In this document: in pieces, positions 35,630-43,805 of the stretch
How positions within the stretch are numbered: the stretch's first letter is position 1
Layout of the letters: each line of letters opens with the position of its first letter
Source of the DNA: Brotaphodocola catenula
Lineage (GTDB): Bacteria > Bacillota > Clostridia > Lachnospirales > Lachnospiraceae
Length of the DNA stretch: 64,000 nt
Reading direction: 5' to 3'
Assembly: GCA_020686985.1 (NCBI GenBank)
Contig: JAJEPU010000019.1
Span: 1 to 64,000 of the forward strand
Position numbers and translations under genes: made by a program
The notes under the pieces: model-generated
Databases searched by the model: none
What the model was told of the DNA's origin: nothing
Seen by the model: only the letters and a program-made list of their open reading frames with translations

Positions 35630-37006
35630 TTACTCCATCATCTTCTGGAAGCTGCGCACCCCGAAGGCCGCCTTTCTTCGGTAAATCAGATTCATCGGTG
35701 AAACATTCTCTGCGGTGATTCCCATTCCGGCACTCAGGCTTCCGAGCACCGCTGACGGGAAGAGATTCGTTGTCACTCCCATCGCGCCGACAGAGGATGG
35801 GGTGTTCACAAGCACTCGTCCCACCGGTTTTTTCAGTGCAAACTGGCGGATGATCTCGGCGTCGGTCGAGTGAATCGCCAGCGTATTTCCATGATTTTCT
35901 CCCATCAACAGCTCCATGCACTTTTCACAGGCGTGCGTCCAGTCACTTTCGATGTAGAAGACGATCACCGGACAAAGCAGGACGTTCGCATACGGGTTGA
36001 AATCTGTGATGTAGGTCTGTTCGGATACCAGCACTCTCGTTCCCTTCGGAACCGAAAATCCCGCCTTTGTGGCAAGCCACTCTGCGCTCTTTCCGATGTA
36101 CTCTTTCTCCGCACATTCCTGCTTCTCCCCAATTCCGAGAAGACAAATCAATTTCTTCTCCTCTTTCTCGTCCATAAAGTAAGCTCCACAGGAGATCATC
36201 TCCTGCTTTGCAATTTCTGCAATCCGACTGTCTGCAACCACATACTGCTCGGAACCGGCGACGATTCCGCAGTTGAAACTGCGTCCTGCGACAATGTCTG
36301 CAACCGCCTGCCTGACATCTGCGCTTCTCTCGATAAAGACCGGGGACGGAACGATTCCGCCGTAAATCACCGTTTTTCCCGCCGGGCTCTCCCGGTAAAG
36401 CGCTTCCTCACCCATGTTTAAGATCAGTGAGGTCTGCGAGTGGCCAAAGAGCTCAAGTGCTCCCTCCTTCGCTGAGGTCTCCATACAGGAGATTGCTCCG
36501 TCCGGAAGCCCCTCTGCAAGCGCCACCTCTCTCAAAATCTGAACCGTCTTCTTCGTTGTCTCGACTGCTCTCGGATGCGGGGCAAACACAACCGCATTTC
36601 CCGCTTTCACTGCACTGACCGCTCCAAAGAGCACTGCGGACACCGGGCTGAGTGCCGGAACTGCCACAGCGATCACACCGAGCGGAACTCCGATCTCCAA
36701 GACACCCTCACCCTCACAGCTCTCAAGGATTCCAACGCATCTCATGTTCTCAAATGACTTTTCAAGCGATGCAATCAGAAACCGGCACATCCTGACCTGA
36801 TCGGTGATCTCTCCGTATCCGGTCTCGCGGACTGCCATCTGCACGAGCATCTCAACTCGCTCTGAACACGCCTTCATCATCGCATGAACAACTCTGTCCA
36901 AATTTTCCTGTTTCCATCTCCCGAGGACGGTCTTTGCCTCCCCTGCCTCCTCCATGAGGACGCGGGCTTCCTGAACCGCCATCAGGTCTCTGTCAACAAA
37001 TTTCAT
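35630..37006 (-). CDS. Aldehyde dehydrogenase homologue lacking the catalytic Cys
   Basis: The 458-residue protein aligns along its length with the active aldehyde dehydrogenase of the same locus. At the catalytic site it reads FNCGIVAGSEQ instead of FDNGTICASEQ, so the Cys is Ala (residue 250). The conserved Asn of NPT is Ser (residue 120). It lacks the C-terminal linker and cargo helix. It lies directly upstream of cutC. Catalysis is unlikely; a structural, scaffolding or NAD/CoA-binding role is inferred. The frame is intact, so it is maintained. Confidence 0.9.
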   Translation of the reverse strand: MKFVDRDLMAVQEARVLMEEAGEAKTVLGRWKQENLDRVVHAMMKACSERVEMLVQMAVRETGYGEITDQVRMCRFLIASLEKSFENMRCVGILESCEGEGVLEIGVPLGVIAVAVPALSPVSAVLFGAVSAVKAGNAVVFAPHPRAVETTKKTVQILREVALAEGLPDGAISCMETSAKEGALELFGHSQTSLILNMGEEALYRESPAGKTVIYGGIVPSPVFIERSADVRQAVADIVAGRSFNCGIVAGSEQYVVADSRIAEIAKQEMISCGAYFMDEKEEKKLICLLGIGEKQECAEKEYIGKSAEWLATKAGFSVPKGTRVLVSEQTYITDFNPYANVLLCPVIVFYIESDWTHACEKCMELLMGENHGNTLAIHSTDAEIIRQFALKKPVGRVLVNTPSSVGAMGVTTNLFPSAVLGSLSAGMGITAENVSPMNLIYRRKAAFGVRSFQKMME

Positions 37007-37022
37007 CTTACGATCCTCCTGC

Positions 37023-37053
37023 ATTACTGTTCACATACCCTGTAAACAGCAAC
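37023..37053. repeat. 31-bp palindromic repeat, copy 2
   Basis: TTACTGTT and AACAGCAAC arms; this copy has one mismatch in the left arm. It is followed by a perfect 11-base palindrome (ATTTTGCCGAT/ATCGGCAAAAT) within 37054-37093 and then by the 38-bp repeat. Confidence 0.75.
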
Positions 37054-37102
37054 GGATTTTGCCGATGCTTCGCATTCCAAATCGGCAAAATCTGCTACCG
37101 CC

Positions 37103-37140
37103 ACGTTATCTTACGGCACTTTCGGTTCCAAAAGTGCCTG
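37103..37140. repeat. 38-bp intergenic repeat, copy 2
   Basis: This copy differs at one base from the copy at 13894-13931. It lies inside a larger palindrome with TACCGC/GCGGTA arms, between a shell gene and the inactive aldehyde dehydrogenase gene. Confidence 0.8.
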
Positions 37141-37159
37141 CCTTTGAGCGGTAACTGTT

Positions 37160-37468
37160 TTACTCTGCCGGCAGTAGATTCGTCAGGCTGTAACGTTTTA
37201 CAATCTTTCCAAGATCCTGATGCGGTCTCGGGATTACCACGGAGCTGTAAACCTCTGCTCCCATGTTTTCGACTGCCTTCACTCCGGCATCCACTGCGGT
37301 ACGGCACGCTCCGACATCGCCCTGAACGATGACGGAAATGTATCCGGAAGCGACATTCTCATAGCCGATCAGTTCGACATCTGCTGCCTTGCACATTGCA
37401 TCCGCAGCTTCCAGAACAAATACCAGACCAAAGGTCTCAATCATTCCAATGGCTTCATATCTCTCCAT
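37160..37468 (-). CDS. BMC-domain shell protein, hexamer type
   Basis: The 102-residue tile has MERYEAIGMIETFGLVFVLEA at its start, GYISVIVQGDVGACRTAVDA in the core, and SSVVIPRPHQDLGKIV near the end. The pore segment ENVASGY differs from the bookend tiles, suggesting different permeability. It is one of four plain single-BMC tiles. Confidence 0.95.
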   Translation of the reverse strand: MERYEAIGMIETFGLVFVLEAADAMCKAADVELIGYENVASGYISVIVQGDVGACRTAVDAGVKAVENMGAEVYSSVVIPRPHQDLGKIVKRYSLTNLLPAE

Positions 37469-37527
37469 ACTTTTTCTCCTGTAAACGGTTTCTTACGCAA
37501 GTCCCTCTAAATACTTAAAGTGGCTTC

Positions 37528-37824
37528 TTACGCATCAATGTCATGAACGGACACGATCTCACCGACCGCACGGATCGGTCTCGGCATCACGTTCTTCGCT
37601 GTCAGCTTGCCGATCGCTGCCGCTGCCTCAGCTCCCGCCTCCACAGCAGAACGAACAGCTGCCACATCGCCCTTGACCATGATTGTGACAAGGGTGGAAC
37701 CTACATTCTCGTAGGAAATCAGCTCGACATCTGCTGCCTTTAACATCTTGTCCGCAGCTTCCATCGCCGGAACAAGACCGAGGGTTTCCACGAGACCGAG
37801 GGCTTCTTCACCGTAATATCTCAT
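37528..37824 (-). CDS. BMC-domain shell protein, hexamer type
   Basis: The 98-residue tile has EEALGLVETLGLVPAMEAAD, the pore segment ENVGSTLVTIMV, GDVAAVRSAVEAGAEAA and NVMPRPIRAVGEIV. It is most like the neighbouring tile at 37160-37468 and probably arose by tandem duplication. The start follows AAAAGGAG. Confidence 0.95.
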   Translation of the reverse strand: MRYYGEEALGLVETLGLVPAMEAADKMLKAADVELISYENVGSTLVTIMVKGDVAAVRSAVEAGAEAAAAIGKLTAKNVMPRPIRAVGEIVSVHDIDA

Positions 37825-37919
37825 TCTCCGATTCTCCTTTTCTAATTCTAAGCGATTCCATTCTCATTCCCCGAATCTCAATTTTTTAATCGGGAAAACT
37901 TTTGAGAACTTTTGAACTT

Positions 37920-38198
37920 TTATCGAAACTTTGCAGGCACATACTTATTTACGGCATCGCGTCCTGCCTCGTTGATTGCAAAGCGCATCGAGAGCTCTCC
38001 GTTTTTGTCAAGCTCATATCCGGTCAGCTCGCACATTCCGTTTGCTTCAAGCGCCATCGCGTGATTCAGATACATTTTCTTTGTAAACTGACCCTCGTTT
38101 CCATACTGGGACTTCATCGCATTCATAATCTCATCAACGCTTGCATCCTTCACTTTGTTTAAATAATTCAACACAGCCATTCTTGCAGGAAGTAACAT
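37920..38198 (-). CDS. Small conserved-looking protein, possible winged helix
   Basis: The 92-residue protein (MLLPARMAVLNYLNKV, then VDEIMNAMKSQYGNEGQF, then LSMRFAINEAGRDAVNKYV) is helical with a beta-like turn, compatible with a winged-helix fold. It is not a shell protein and has no membrane segment. It sits between the transporter and the shell genes; the transporter stop abuts its start region. A regulatory or assembly role is possible; function is not recognised. Confidence 0.75.
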   Translation of the reverse strand: MLLPARMAVLNYLNKVKDASVDEIMNAMKSQYGNEGQFTKKMYLNHAMALEANGMCELTGYELDKNGELSMRFAINEAGRDAVNKYVPAKFR

Positions 38199-38199
38199 C

Positions 38200-39195
38200 T
38201 TAGTTTTCCTCCTTCTTAAAGAAATCTAACGGATTCATCGTAACCAGGATTGCACCAGCGATGATGACAATCGATCCGATCACAATCGTCGGAGTCACTG
38301 CCTGACCTAAGAACAGGACACAGAAGAGAACTCCCCAGAATGCATAGGTGACATTCAGAGACATTCCGATTGCACAGCCAACGGTTGCATTCGCCTGATA
38401 CCACAGCAGGTAGGAAGCACCTGCGCTCAGACCTGCGACAGCAAGCCAGAGAACCGGAATTCCTGCTGACAGCGTACCGCCGAGCAGTCCAAGACCACCG
38501 ACAAGCGGAACGATGACAATCAGGTTTACAAGACCGGAGAACAGCTCTCTGATGTTTGTTGCCACATCAGTATCAACCATTGCACCACCGTAGCTTGAAA
38601 GTGTTCCCTCAAGTCCCCAGCAGACTGCTGCAAGAAGGGAACAGAGAATTCCGAGTGTAAAGTTCGGTGCGCCCTCCGGCTTCGTCCAGTTGATGACGAT
38701 TGCACCGGCCACACAGATGACCATTCCTGCGACAACTCGCTTCGTCGGTTTTTGTTTCAGGAAGATCCATGCGAAGATCGCTCCGAAAAGACCACAGGTC
38801 GCGGAAATCGGGATCGCGTAAGCACCTGCAAGCGCGAGTCCTACGAGGTAAGCTCCGTTTGCGATCGGGCCTCCAAGGAAGGCTCCGAGAAGCATCATCT
38901 TTCCAGGGAAGGTGTTTAAGGTTCTTCCAATCTCTGCCAAACGTCCCATCTTAGCGTTGTAGAGTAACAGCCAGAGACCGGCAAACAGATCGTTCAGACC
39001 TGCACACACATAAGGGGCTGCAAGGAAACCAGCCGCTCCGGCAAGTGGTTCATAGTAACCAGCCACCATAACCAGCGTGGTGTAAATTCCGTAGGTCAGA
39101 CCGGAAAATGCTCCAGTCATCAGTCCCGTCTTACGGAAACTTTTGCTGACCTGTTTCATCTTGGCATCTGCTAAAGATGCGTTTCCTCCGTTCAT
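38200..39195 (-). CDS. DMT-superfamily transporter, candidate choline or amine carrier
   Basis: The 331-residue protein has about ten membrane helices in two EamA-like repeats; GLFGAIFAWIFLKQKPTKRV ends the first half and FWGVLFCVLFLGQAVTP lies in the second. No substrate motif is known to me. Its place as second gene of the cut operon suggests choline uptake or trimethylamine export. No betaine/choline/carnitine-type transporter is seen in the window. Confidence 0.85.
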   Translation of the reverse strand: MNGGNASLADAKMKQVSKSFRKTGLMTGAFSGLTYGIYTTLVMVAGYYEPLAGAAGFLAAPYVCAGLNDLFAGLWLLLYNAKMGRLAEIGRTLNTFPGKMMLLGAFLGGPIANGAYLVGLALAGAYAIPISATCGLFGAIFAWIFLKQKPTKRVVAGMVICVAGAIVINWTKPEGAPNFTLGILCSLLAAVCWGLEGTLSSYGGAMVDTDVATNIRELFSGLVNLIVIVPLVGGLGLLGGTLSAGIPVLWLAVAGLSAGASYLLWYQANATVGCAIGMSLNVTYAFWGVLFCVLFLGQAVTPTIVIGSIVIIAGAILVTMNPLDFFKKEEN

Positions 39196-39224
39196 CGATT
39201 CATTTCTCCTTTGATGTTATTTCA

Positions 39225-39509
39225 TTATTCGGTCTTTCCACCAGGAAGGATGGTCTCAACCTCTCCGTGCGGACGCGGGATTACGTGAACGGATACCAGC
39301 TCACCGATTCTCTGAGCTGCTGCTGCTCCCGCATCGGTTGCAGCCTTGACAGCTCCGACATCACCTCTCACCAGAACGGTGATCAGTCCGCCACCGACTT
39401 TCTCCTTTCCGATCAGGGTTACGTTTGCTGCCTTTACCATTGCATCGGCTGCCTCGATGGAAGCCACAAGACCTTTTGTCTCAATCATTCCAAGTGCATC
39501 ATACTTCAT
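39225..39509 (-). CDS. BMC-domain shell protein, canonical hexamer (first gene)
   Basis: The 94-residue tile opens the operon and is nearly identical to the last tile at 23402-23686. Both share [26 protein letters not shown] and [19 protein letters not shown]. The differences are at residue 37 (Lys here, Phe there), a few Val/Ile/Leu swaps and the last five residues. The strong GGAGAAGGAG site suits high shell output. Confidence 0.97.
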   Translation of the reverse strand: MKYDALGMIETKGLVASIEAADAMVKAANVTLIGKEKVGGGLITVLVRGDVGAVKAATDAGAAAAQRIGELVSVHVIPRPHGEVETILPGGKTE

Positions 39510-39690
39510 CTTGTCTCTCTCCTTCTCCTTGGTTCTCTCCCACCCCTCAGACATTTCGTTTTTGTTTCGCTTTCTCTTGTTCAGGATTGGGAACTTTTAC
39601 AGTTTTTTTCTTTTCTCTGAGCTCATCTTGTTTACAGTGCGCACAACATGCACAAGAAAAGTTTTCTCGCTCATGTTTTTCTGTGCATTT

Positions 39691-39722
39691 AGTATAGCCC
39701 TTACCCTTTAGCGGAATGTCAA
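39691..39722 (-). promoter_or_regulatory. Candidate cut operon promoter with 20-bp spacer
   Basis: On the minus strand TTGACA and TATACT are separated by 20 bases (39697-39716). Promoters activated by MerR-family proteins typically have 19-20 base spacers that the activator untwists. A MerR-like gene lies immediately upstream. The spacer contains only an imperfect dyad ending GTAAGGG. Confidence 0.75.
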
Positions 39723-39872
39723 CCCCTTTTTTCGATATTTTTTTCACACGCTGTTTTTGGGAACAATCCCTCGTTTTTCTAGCATCTTGTACAAATTCAG
39801 GAACAATTTCACAGCAGATTGTCCAATTTTTTGAACGAAATTTTTGTCCGATCTTCTTTGTTTCTCTTCGGA

Positions 39873-39912
39873 TATGCAAAAAGCGGGCAAAATCATCCCT
39901 GATCTGCCCGCT
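39873..39912 (-). terminator. Terminator of the MerR-like gene
   Basis: On the minus strand AGCGGGCA and TGCCCGCT pair and are followed by TTTTTG. It lies about 155 bases after the regulator stop and isolates it from the cut operon. Confidence 0.82.
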
Positions 39913-40067
39913 CTGCCCTTCCCCCTAAGGGGAAAGTTTTCTCCCGCATTTTTTCATGCTTTCATTACATTTCTTTACATTTTTTGCGCCTGTATCTGTG
40001 CTTTTCTATTTGTTCCTATCTTTCTTATTCCTGTCTTTTTATTTTCCGTCTTTTGTTTTTTGTCGTC

Positions 40068-40907
40068 TTATTCTTCTGCCTCCTGCTCAAACGGAACCAT
40101 AATCTCCGTCACAAACTCCTCCGTCTTTTTTGTCGACCAGTAGTCTGTCACAAACCTCTCATACGAATCCTTGGCAAGATGGCATCCGCGCTTTTTCGCC
40201 CACTCCCGGATTCTCTCATACTCCTGATCAATCGTTTCATGGGGGCCGATGTGATAGACGCAGACTGCCATTCCGCGCTGACGCTTTCGCTGGATCAGAC
40301 TTTGTGGTTTCGGTCTGACTGCCTGTTGCATGATCCGCACTCGATGGCATTTGCCCTCCATCTTCTCTGCAAATGAGTCATAGTGCAAAATCACAGGTCC
40401 TGTGATCTCCTCCCCGTGCTCCTCAAGGTAATTCGTCCATGGAATGTTGATGACTGCCGGCGGATAATCATAAGTAAACTCCTGATCCATGTAACAAAAA
40501 TCCATCTCCGGAAAATATTTGACTGAGATCTCACACGTCTGGTAGCGCAGGACCATCTGCGCCTCCTGAATCAACTGATACCAGTCCTGAATCGAGATCA
40601 GACTCTCCTGAAGCCTGCGCTTCTCCGCGGTCAGCTCCCCGATTTTTTCCGGGAACCATTTGCGGATTCCGGCGAAATTCACATCGTCGAAAAGTCCCTG
40701 CATCTCCTCGAGCTTAAAGCCCATCTGTTTATAATATTTCAATACCGGCACATACAGCAGAGTATCCTCACTGTAATACCGATAACCGTTTTCCTCGTTG
40801 ATATAGTCTGGCGAAATCAGCCCAATCTGATCGTAATAGCGCAGTGCCTTTCTCGAGACATTGCAAATTTTGCTCACTTCCCCGATCGAAAAAAAATTCT
40901 GTTCCAT
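40068..40907 (-). CDS. MerR-family regulator with GyrI-like effector domain
   Basis: The 279-residue protein has a MerR winged helix (FSIGEVSKICNVSRKALRYY, DQIGLISP), a coiled-coil linker at about 75-115, and a C-terminal effector-binding domain resembling BmrR/GyrI (AVCVYHIGPHETIDQEYERI, then a final beta-helix). Such domains bind organic cations or hydrophobic amines, so choline or trimethylamine is a plausible ligand. It lies just upstream of the cut operon on the same strand. ATG 40907 follows GGAGAAGGAG. Confidence 0.92.
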   Translation of the reverse strand: MEQNFFSIGEVSKICNVSRKALRYYDQIGLISPDYINEENGYRYYSEDTLLYVPVLKYYKQMGFKLEEMQGLFDDVNFAGIRKWFPEKIGELTAEKRRLQESLISIQDWYQLIQEAQMVLRYQTCEISVKYFPEMDFCYMDQEFTYDYPPAVINIPWTNYLEEHGEEITGPVILHYDSFAEKMEGKCHRVRIMQQAVRPKPQSLIQRKRQRGMAVCVYHIGPHETIDQEYERIREWAKKRGCHLAKDSYERFVTDYWSTKKTEEFVTEIMVPFEQEAEE

Positions 40908-40967
40908 ATCCCCTGTCTCCTTCTCCTTTCCACTTTTCTTCCCCATTTTTTGACAGTTTTGATTCTT

Positions 40968-40985
40968 TTTGTCTACTGTGACAAA
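40968..40985. promoter_or_regulatory. Dyad in merR leader
   Basis: TTTGTC TACTGT GACAAA is a perfect 6-base dyad just downstream of a likely promoter (TTGAAA complement at 41018-41023, TAATAT complement at 40995-41000, 17-base spacer). It could be an operator of the regulator gene. Confidence 0.4.
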
Positions 40986-41047
40986 TATCTGTCTATATTA
41001 TCAGATTTTGTGTGGCATTTCAACCAATTTCTTGTTGAAAACAGCAC

Positions 41048-41110
41048 AAAAAAAGAAGACTCAGCGGAGCATCGGGAAATGCTCCCGTGCTCCACCCAGT
41101 CTCCATCTTC
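41048..41110 (-). terminator. Terminator of the M29 peptidase gene
   Basis: A long stem (GAAGA..AGACT, GGAGCA and GGGA paired with TCCC, TGCTCC and AGTCTTC) ends in seven T on the minus strand, about 60 bases after the stop. Confidence 0.9.
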
Positions 41111-41166
41111 TGTTTATCGAACTTTTCGCGTTTGGTTTTTTTCTGACTTTTTATTGTGTTGTTTTT

Positions 41167-43251
41167 TTACTCTTCGTCAAGCGCACGGTTTAGCTCCTCA
41201 GTTCCGGCGACAACAAATCTTCCCTCGCGAATCACCGGAAGCTCTCTTCCATCCTCGCAGACTGCGGTGATGTCACCAAGCTCCGAGTACGGGATCGTGA
41301 TGTCGAGATGACAGCCAAAGTATGCCTTCGAGACATCTTCTTTTCTCAGAATCGAGATCTCATTGTCGCGCGCAATGACCTCGCGTCCATCCGGATTGTA
41401 CATCGGGGAATCCTCGCTCCAGCTGTAACAGGTGTCACCGACTGCAAAGTGTGGTCCCATCTTCTCTGCAATCAGGATCGGCAATTTCTCCACAATGCCA
41501 AACTTCTGCGCCATCGCATATGCCGTCGTGTTCGTTCCGATCGCGAACTCGCCCATAGGGAGTGTATCGTGATTTTTGAGGATCTGCTGGCGGATCAGCT
41601 GATGTCCCTCCTCCGGATTCTCGAAATTGTCACAGCTGTACTCTGCAACCTTTCCGTCCTCAAAGCGGATTCTCAGGTTTTTAAACTGAATATCCCCGAG
41701 GTAGACCTGGCTCACATGCAGAAGTCCCGTCGTTCCCGCAAGAATTGGCGAAGTGAAGACTTCCCCGAGCGGAATGTTGACGTCAGCGACGCAGTTCTCA
41801 AAGTTTGTCTGCTTCGACGGATCGGAAAGTGTGTGAAGAGAAACGCGGATGTCGGTCTCGTTGCCGTTTCGTCCGGTCACATGCACCTGCTTTGCCTGAT
41901 CGAGAACGTCAATGATGTGCTGTTGGATCTCCTTGTAAACCTCATAGTCGAGCGTATTGATCCGAATCGTCTCCGCAAAGATCTGCTCAAAGTCAGCCCC
42001 GATCGCCGGAACCGGGAATGCGATGATCGTAAAGCTCGTCTCATCCCCCGGAATATAGTCGTTGAGTACCTGCATCGACTCGTTCGCATAGGCGATCGTC
42101 AGCTCTTCCTGCTTTTCGCCGAGTTTATATGCCTGCGGGCAGTTGACCGGGCAGAATCCGTCCTCACCGAACGTCTCCACGACAGCCGGACCGGCAAACC
42201 ATCCTGCTTCCCTGCGGTAAGTCTCATACGCAGTGCGGAGCACGGCGAGCTTGCGCTCCTTGAATGCCTTGTCGAGGTAAATTGCGCTGTCATAACGATG
42301 ATCGTAGTCGTACTGACGGTTTGCCGGAGTGCCGTGATAGCCGATCTTGCGGTTTGGATTCTTCGTCACCGACCACGATGCCGAGCGGTAGAGGATCGTC
42401 TCAAGTCCCATCTCGGAAAACTGGCGAATTGCAGAGCGAATCATGCGCTCAAAGCCGAGCTCATAGCGGATGGCAACCGTCTTTTTACGGGACAGATCTC
42501 TTCCCATAACCTCAAATCCCTTGCGGTATCCTTCGGTGTACGTCGAAGCCATCTTCTCGATCGTCTCCTCTGGAAGCGTGTTCAAAAATCCCGCAATCTT
42601 TAACTCTGCATCCGAAATATACTCTCCAAAGCGGTACAGATAACGCAGATCCGAAAGATCGCTCTCCATGATGATGTCACGCGCAAACGACAGAGACGGG
42701 TCGAGCTGTTCGCGAATCCGGTACGTCAGTGTCACATCTGTGTAATCGCTGAAGAACCAGTAGAGCACATCTCTCACTGCCTTCTCGTGCGGAACTCCCT
42801 CCTCAAAAAGATTGTAAATCTCAATCAGCGTCTCCGCGAGAATCGTGATGTCTGTCAATCGACACTCATAAGCAAAGACAATTGCCTCGCGAAACTGTGC
42901 ATAAAAGGCAGACAGAATCGTGCCAAGCTCCTCCCCGAGCTTCTCCACCGCATACGCCGGATTTGCGTAGCTCTCCTCATAATGCTCCGGAAGTACCTCC
43001 TCATAGAGCACATGGTTAAATGCTTTTAGCTCCTCAAGGGAATATCCTTCGAGCTCCTCGCGAAGCTGAAGTCTTGCCAGCTCCTCGATCTGACCGGCAA
43101 AATGAGCCAACACGGCAAAGTAATCCCGAAACGGCTCTGCAATTCTCTCCTCCGACGGAATCTGCGCAATCCGCTCCATCGCCAGATCATAGCGCTCACG
43201 GATCTGAGTATTCTCGTCATTCCATAATTCCCGATAATTCACAGTCGTCAT
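41167..43251 (-). CDS. M29-family aminopeptidase, extended
   Basis: The 694-residue protein joins an N-terminal helical region of about 280 residues to a C-terminal M29 aminopeptidase (AmpS/PepS) domain. In the latter, NIPLGEVFTSPILAGTTG, HQLIRQQILKNHD, MGEFAIGTNTTAY and the HFAVGDTCY..SPMYNPDG segment supply the expected metal-binding Glu, His and Tyr. It probably trims peptides in the cytoplasm. ATG 43251 has AAAGGA very close upstream; a start 14 codons earlier is possible. The N-terminal extension is longer than in ordinary M29 enzymes (about 410 residues). Confidence 0.85.
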   Translation of the reverse strand: MTTVNYRELWNDENTQIRERYDLAMERIAQIPSEERIAEPFRDYFAVLAHFAGQIEELARLQLREELEGYSLEELKAFNHVLYEEVLPEHYEESYANPAYAVEKLGEELGTILSAFYAQFREAIVFAYECRLTDITILAETLIEIYNLFEEGVPHEKAVRDVLYWFFSDYTDVTLTYRIREQLDPSLSFARDIIMESDLSDLRYLYRFGEYISDAELKIAGFLNTLPEETIEKMASTYTEGYRKGFEVMGRDLSRKKTVAIRYELGFERMIRSAIRQFSEMGLETILYRSASWSVTKNPNRKIGYHGTPANRQYDYDHRYDSAIYLDKAFKERKLAVLRTAYETYRREAGWFAGPAVVETFGEDGFCPVNCPQAYKLGEKQEELTIAYANESMQVLNDYIPGDETSFTIIAFPVPAIGADFEQIFAETIRINTLDYEVYKEIQQHIIDVLDQAKQVHVTGRNGNETDIRVSLHTLSDPSKQTNFENCVADVNIPLGEVFTSPILAGTTGLLHVSQVYLGDIQFKNLRIRFEDGKVAEYSCDNFENPEEGHQLIRQQILKNHDTLPMGEFAIGTNTTAYAMAQKFGIVEKLPILIAEKMGPHFAVGDTCYSWSEDSPMYNPDGREVIARDNEISILRKEDVSKAYFGCHLDITIPYSELGDITAVCEDGRELPVIREGRFVVAGTEELNRALDEE

Positions 43252-43321
43252 ATCCTTTCTTTTCTTGAAGCAAGTCACGCAGAGAAAAAACATCCTCCTC
43301 TGTGCAATTCACTCTGTTTTC

Positions 43322-43352
43322 GTTGCTATTCACGCGTTGCGCAAACAGCGAC
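43322..43352. repeat. 31-bp palindromic repeat, copy 3
   Basis: Arms GTTGCTATT and AACAGCGAC carry one compensated-looking change each relative to copy 1. The centre CACGCGTTGCGCA is nearly identical. Confidence 0.8.
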
Positions 43353-43382
43353 ACCGGAACCGTAACCTGTTTTACCTCTGTC

Positions 43383-43715
43383 CTACATCGTCAGGGACAG
43401 GATGCCCACAATCAGCATGCAGACCCAAAATACTGCCAGAATGGCTCCGGCGATTGAGGCAATCTTCGCCAAAATATAATTTTTTTCCTTTTCCCGAAAT
43501 GCGGTGATCCCGTAGATCAGAGTCACCACGGTGAACGCAATCCCACAAAATCCCCATGCAGAGACATTTGCCTCCCCATTTCCCTGCGCGCGCACACTGA
43601 GAACAAGGCTGACAATCGTTGACGCAAGTGCTACAACCGCAAAACACGTCGCCGGAATGCTCCTGCTCGCAAGTGGTCTTCGGATATAGGAAATCCTGTA
43701 TTTTTTTCTACGCAC
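43383..43715 (-). CDS. Small membrane protein, DUF6142-like
   Basis: The 110-residue protein has a basic N-terminus (VRRKKYRISYIRRPLASRS) and three hydrophobic helices: PATCFAVVALASTIVSLVL, SAWGFCGIAFTVVTLIYGIT and ILAVFWVCMLIVGIL. GTG 43715 was chosen because AAAGGAG lies 6 bases before it. It follows the terminator of the pyr operon and may be read from leak-through or its own promoter. The family name is from memory; function is unknown. Confidence 0.75.
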   Translation of the reverse strand: MRRKKYRISYIRRPLASRSIPATCFAVVALASTIVSLVLSVRAQGNGEANVSAWGFCGIAFTVVTLIYGITAFREKEKNYILAKIASIAGAILAVFWVCMLIVGILSLTM

Positions 43716-43732
43716 CCTGCGCTCCTTTCCAA

Positions 43733-43791
43733 AATGAAAACTCCGGAACGCAAAGAGGATGTCGCACTCCCGCAACATCCCCTTCTTCCGG
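43733..43791 (-). terminator. Terminator after the pyr operon
   Basis: On the minus strand CCGGAA pairs with TTCCGG, and GGGGATGT with ACATCCTC inside; AGTTTTCATTTT follows. It lies about 15 bases after the 49-residue gene. Confidence 0.78.
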
Positions 43792-43805
43792 CGTTTCCCG
43801 CCGAT

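Larger units (their letters stand above)
39510..40067. other. Control region of the cut operon
   Basis: From right to left this gap holds the merR terminator, an AT-rich stretch, the cut promoter at 39691-39722 and a leader of about 175 bases. No gene is seen. Confidence 0.6.
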
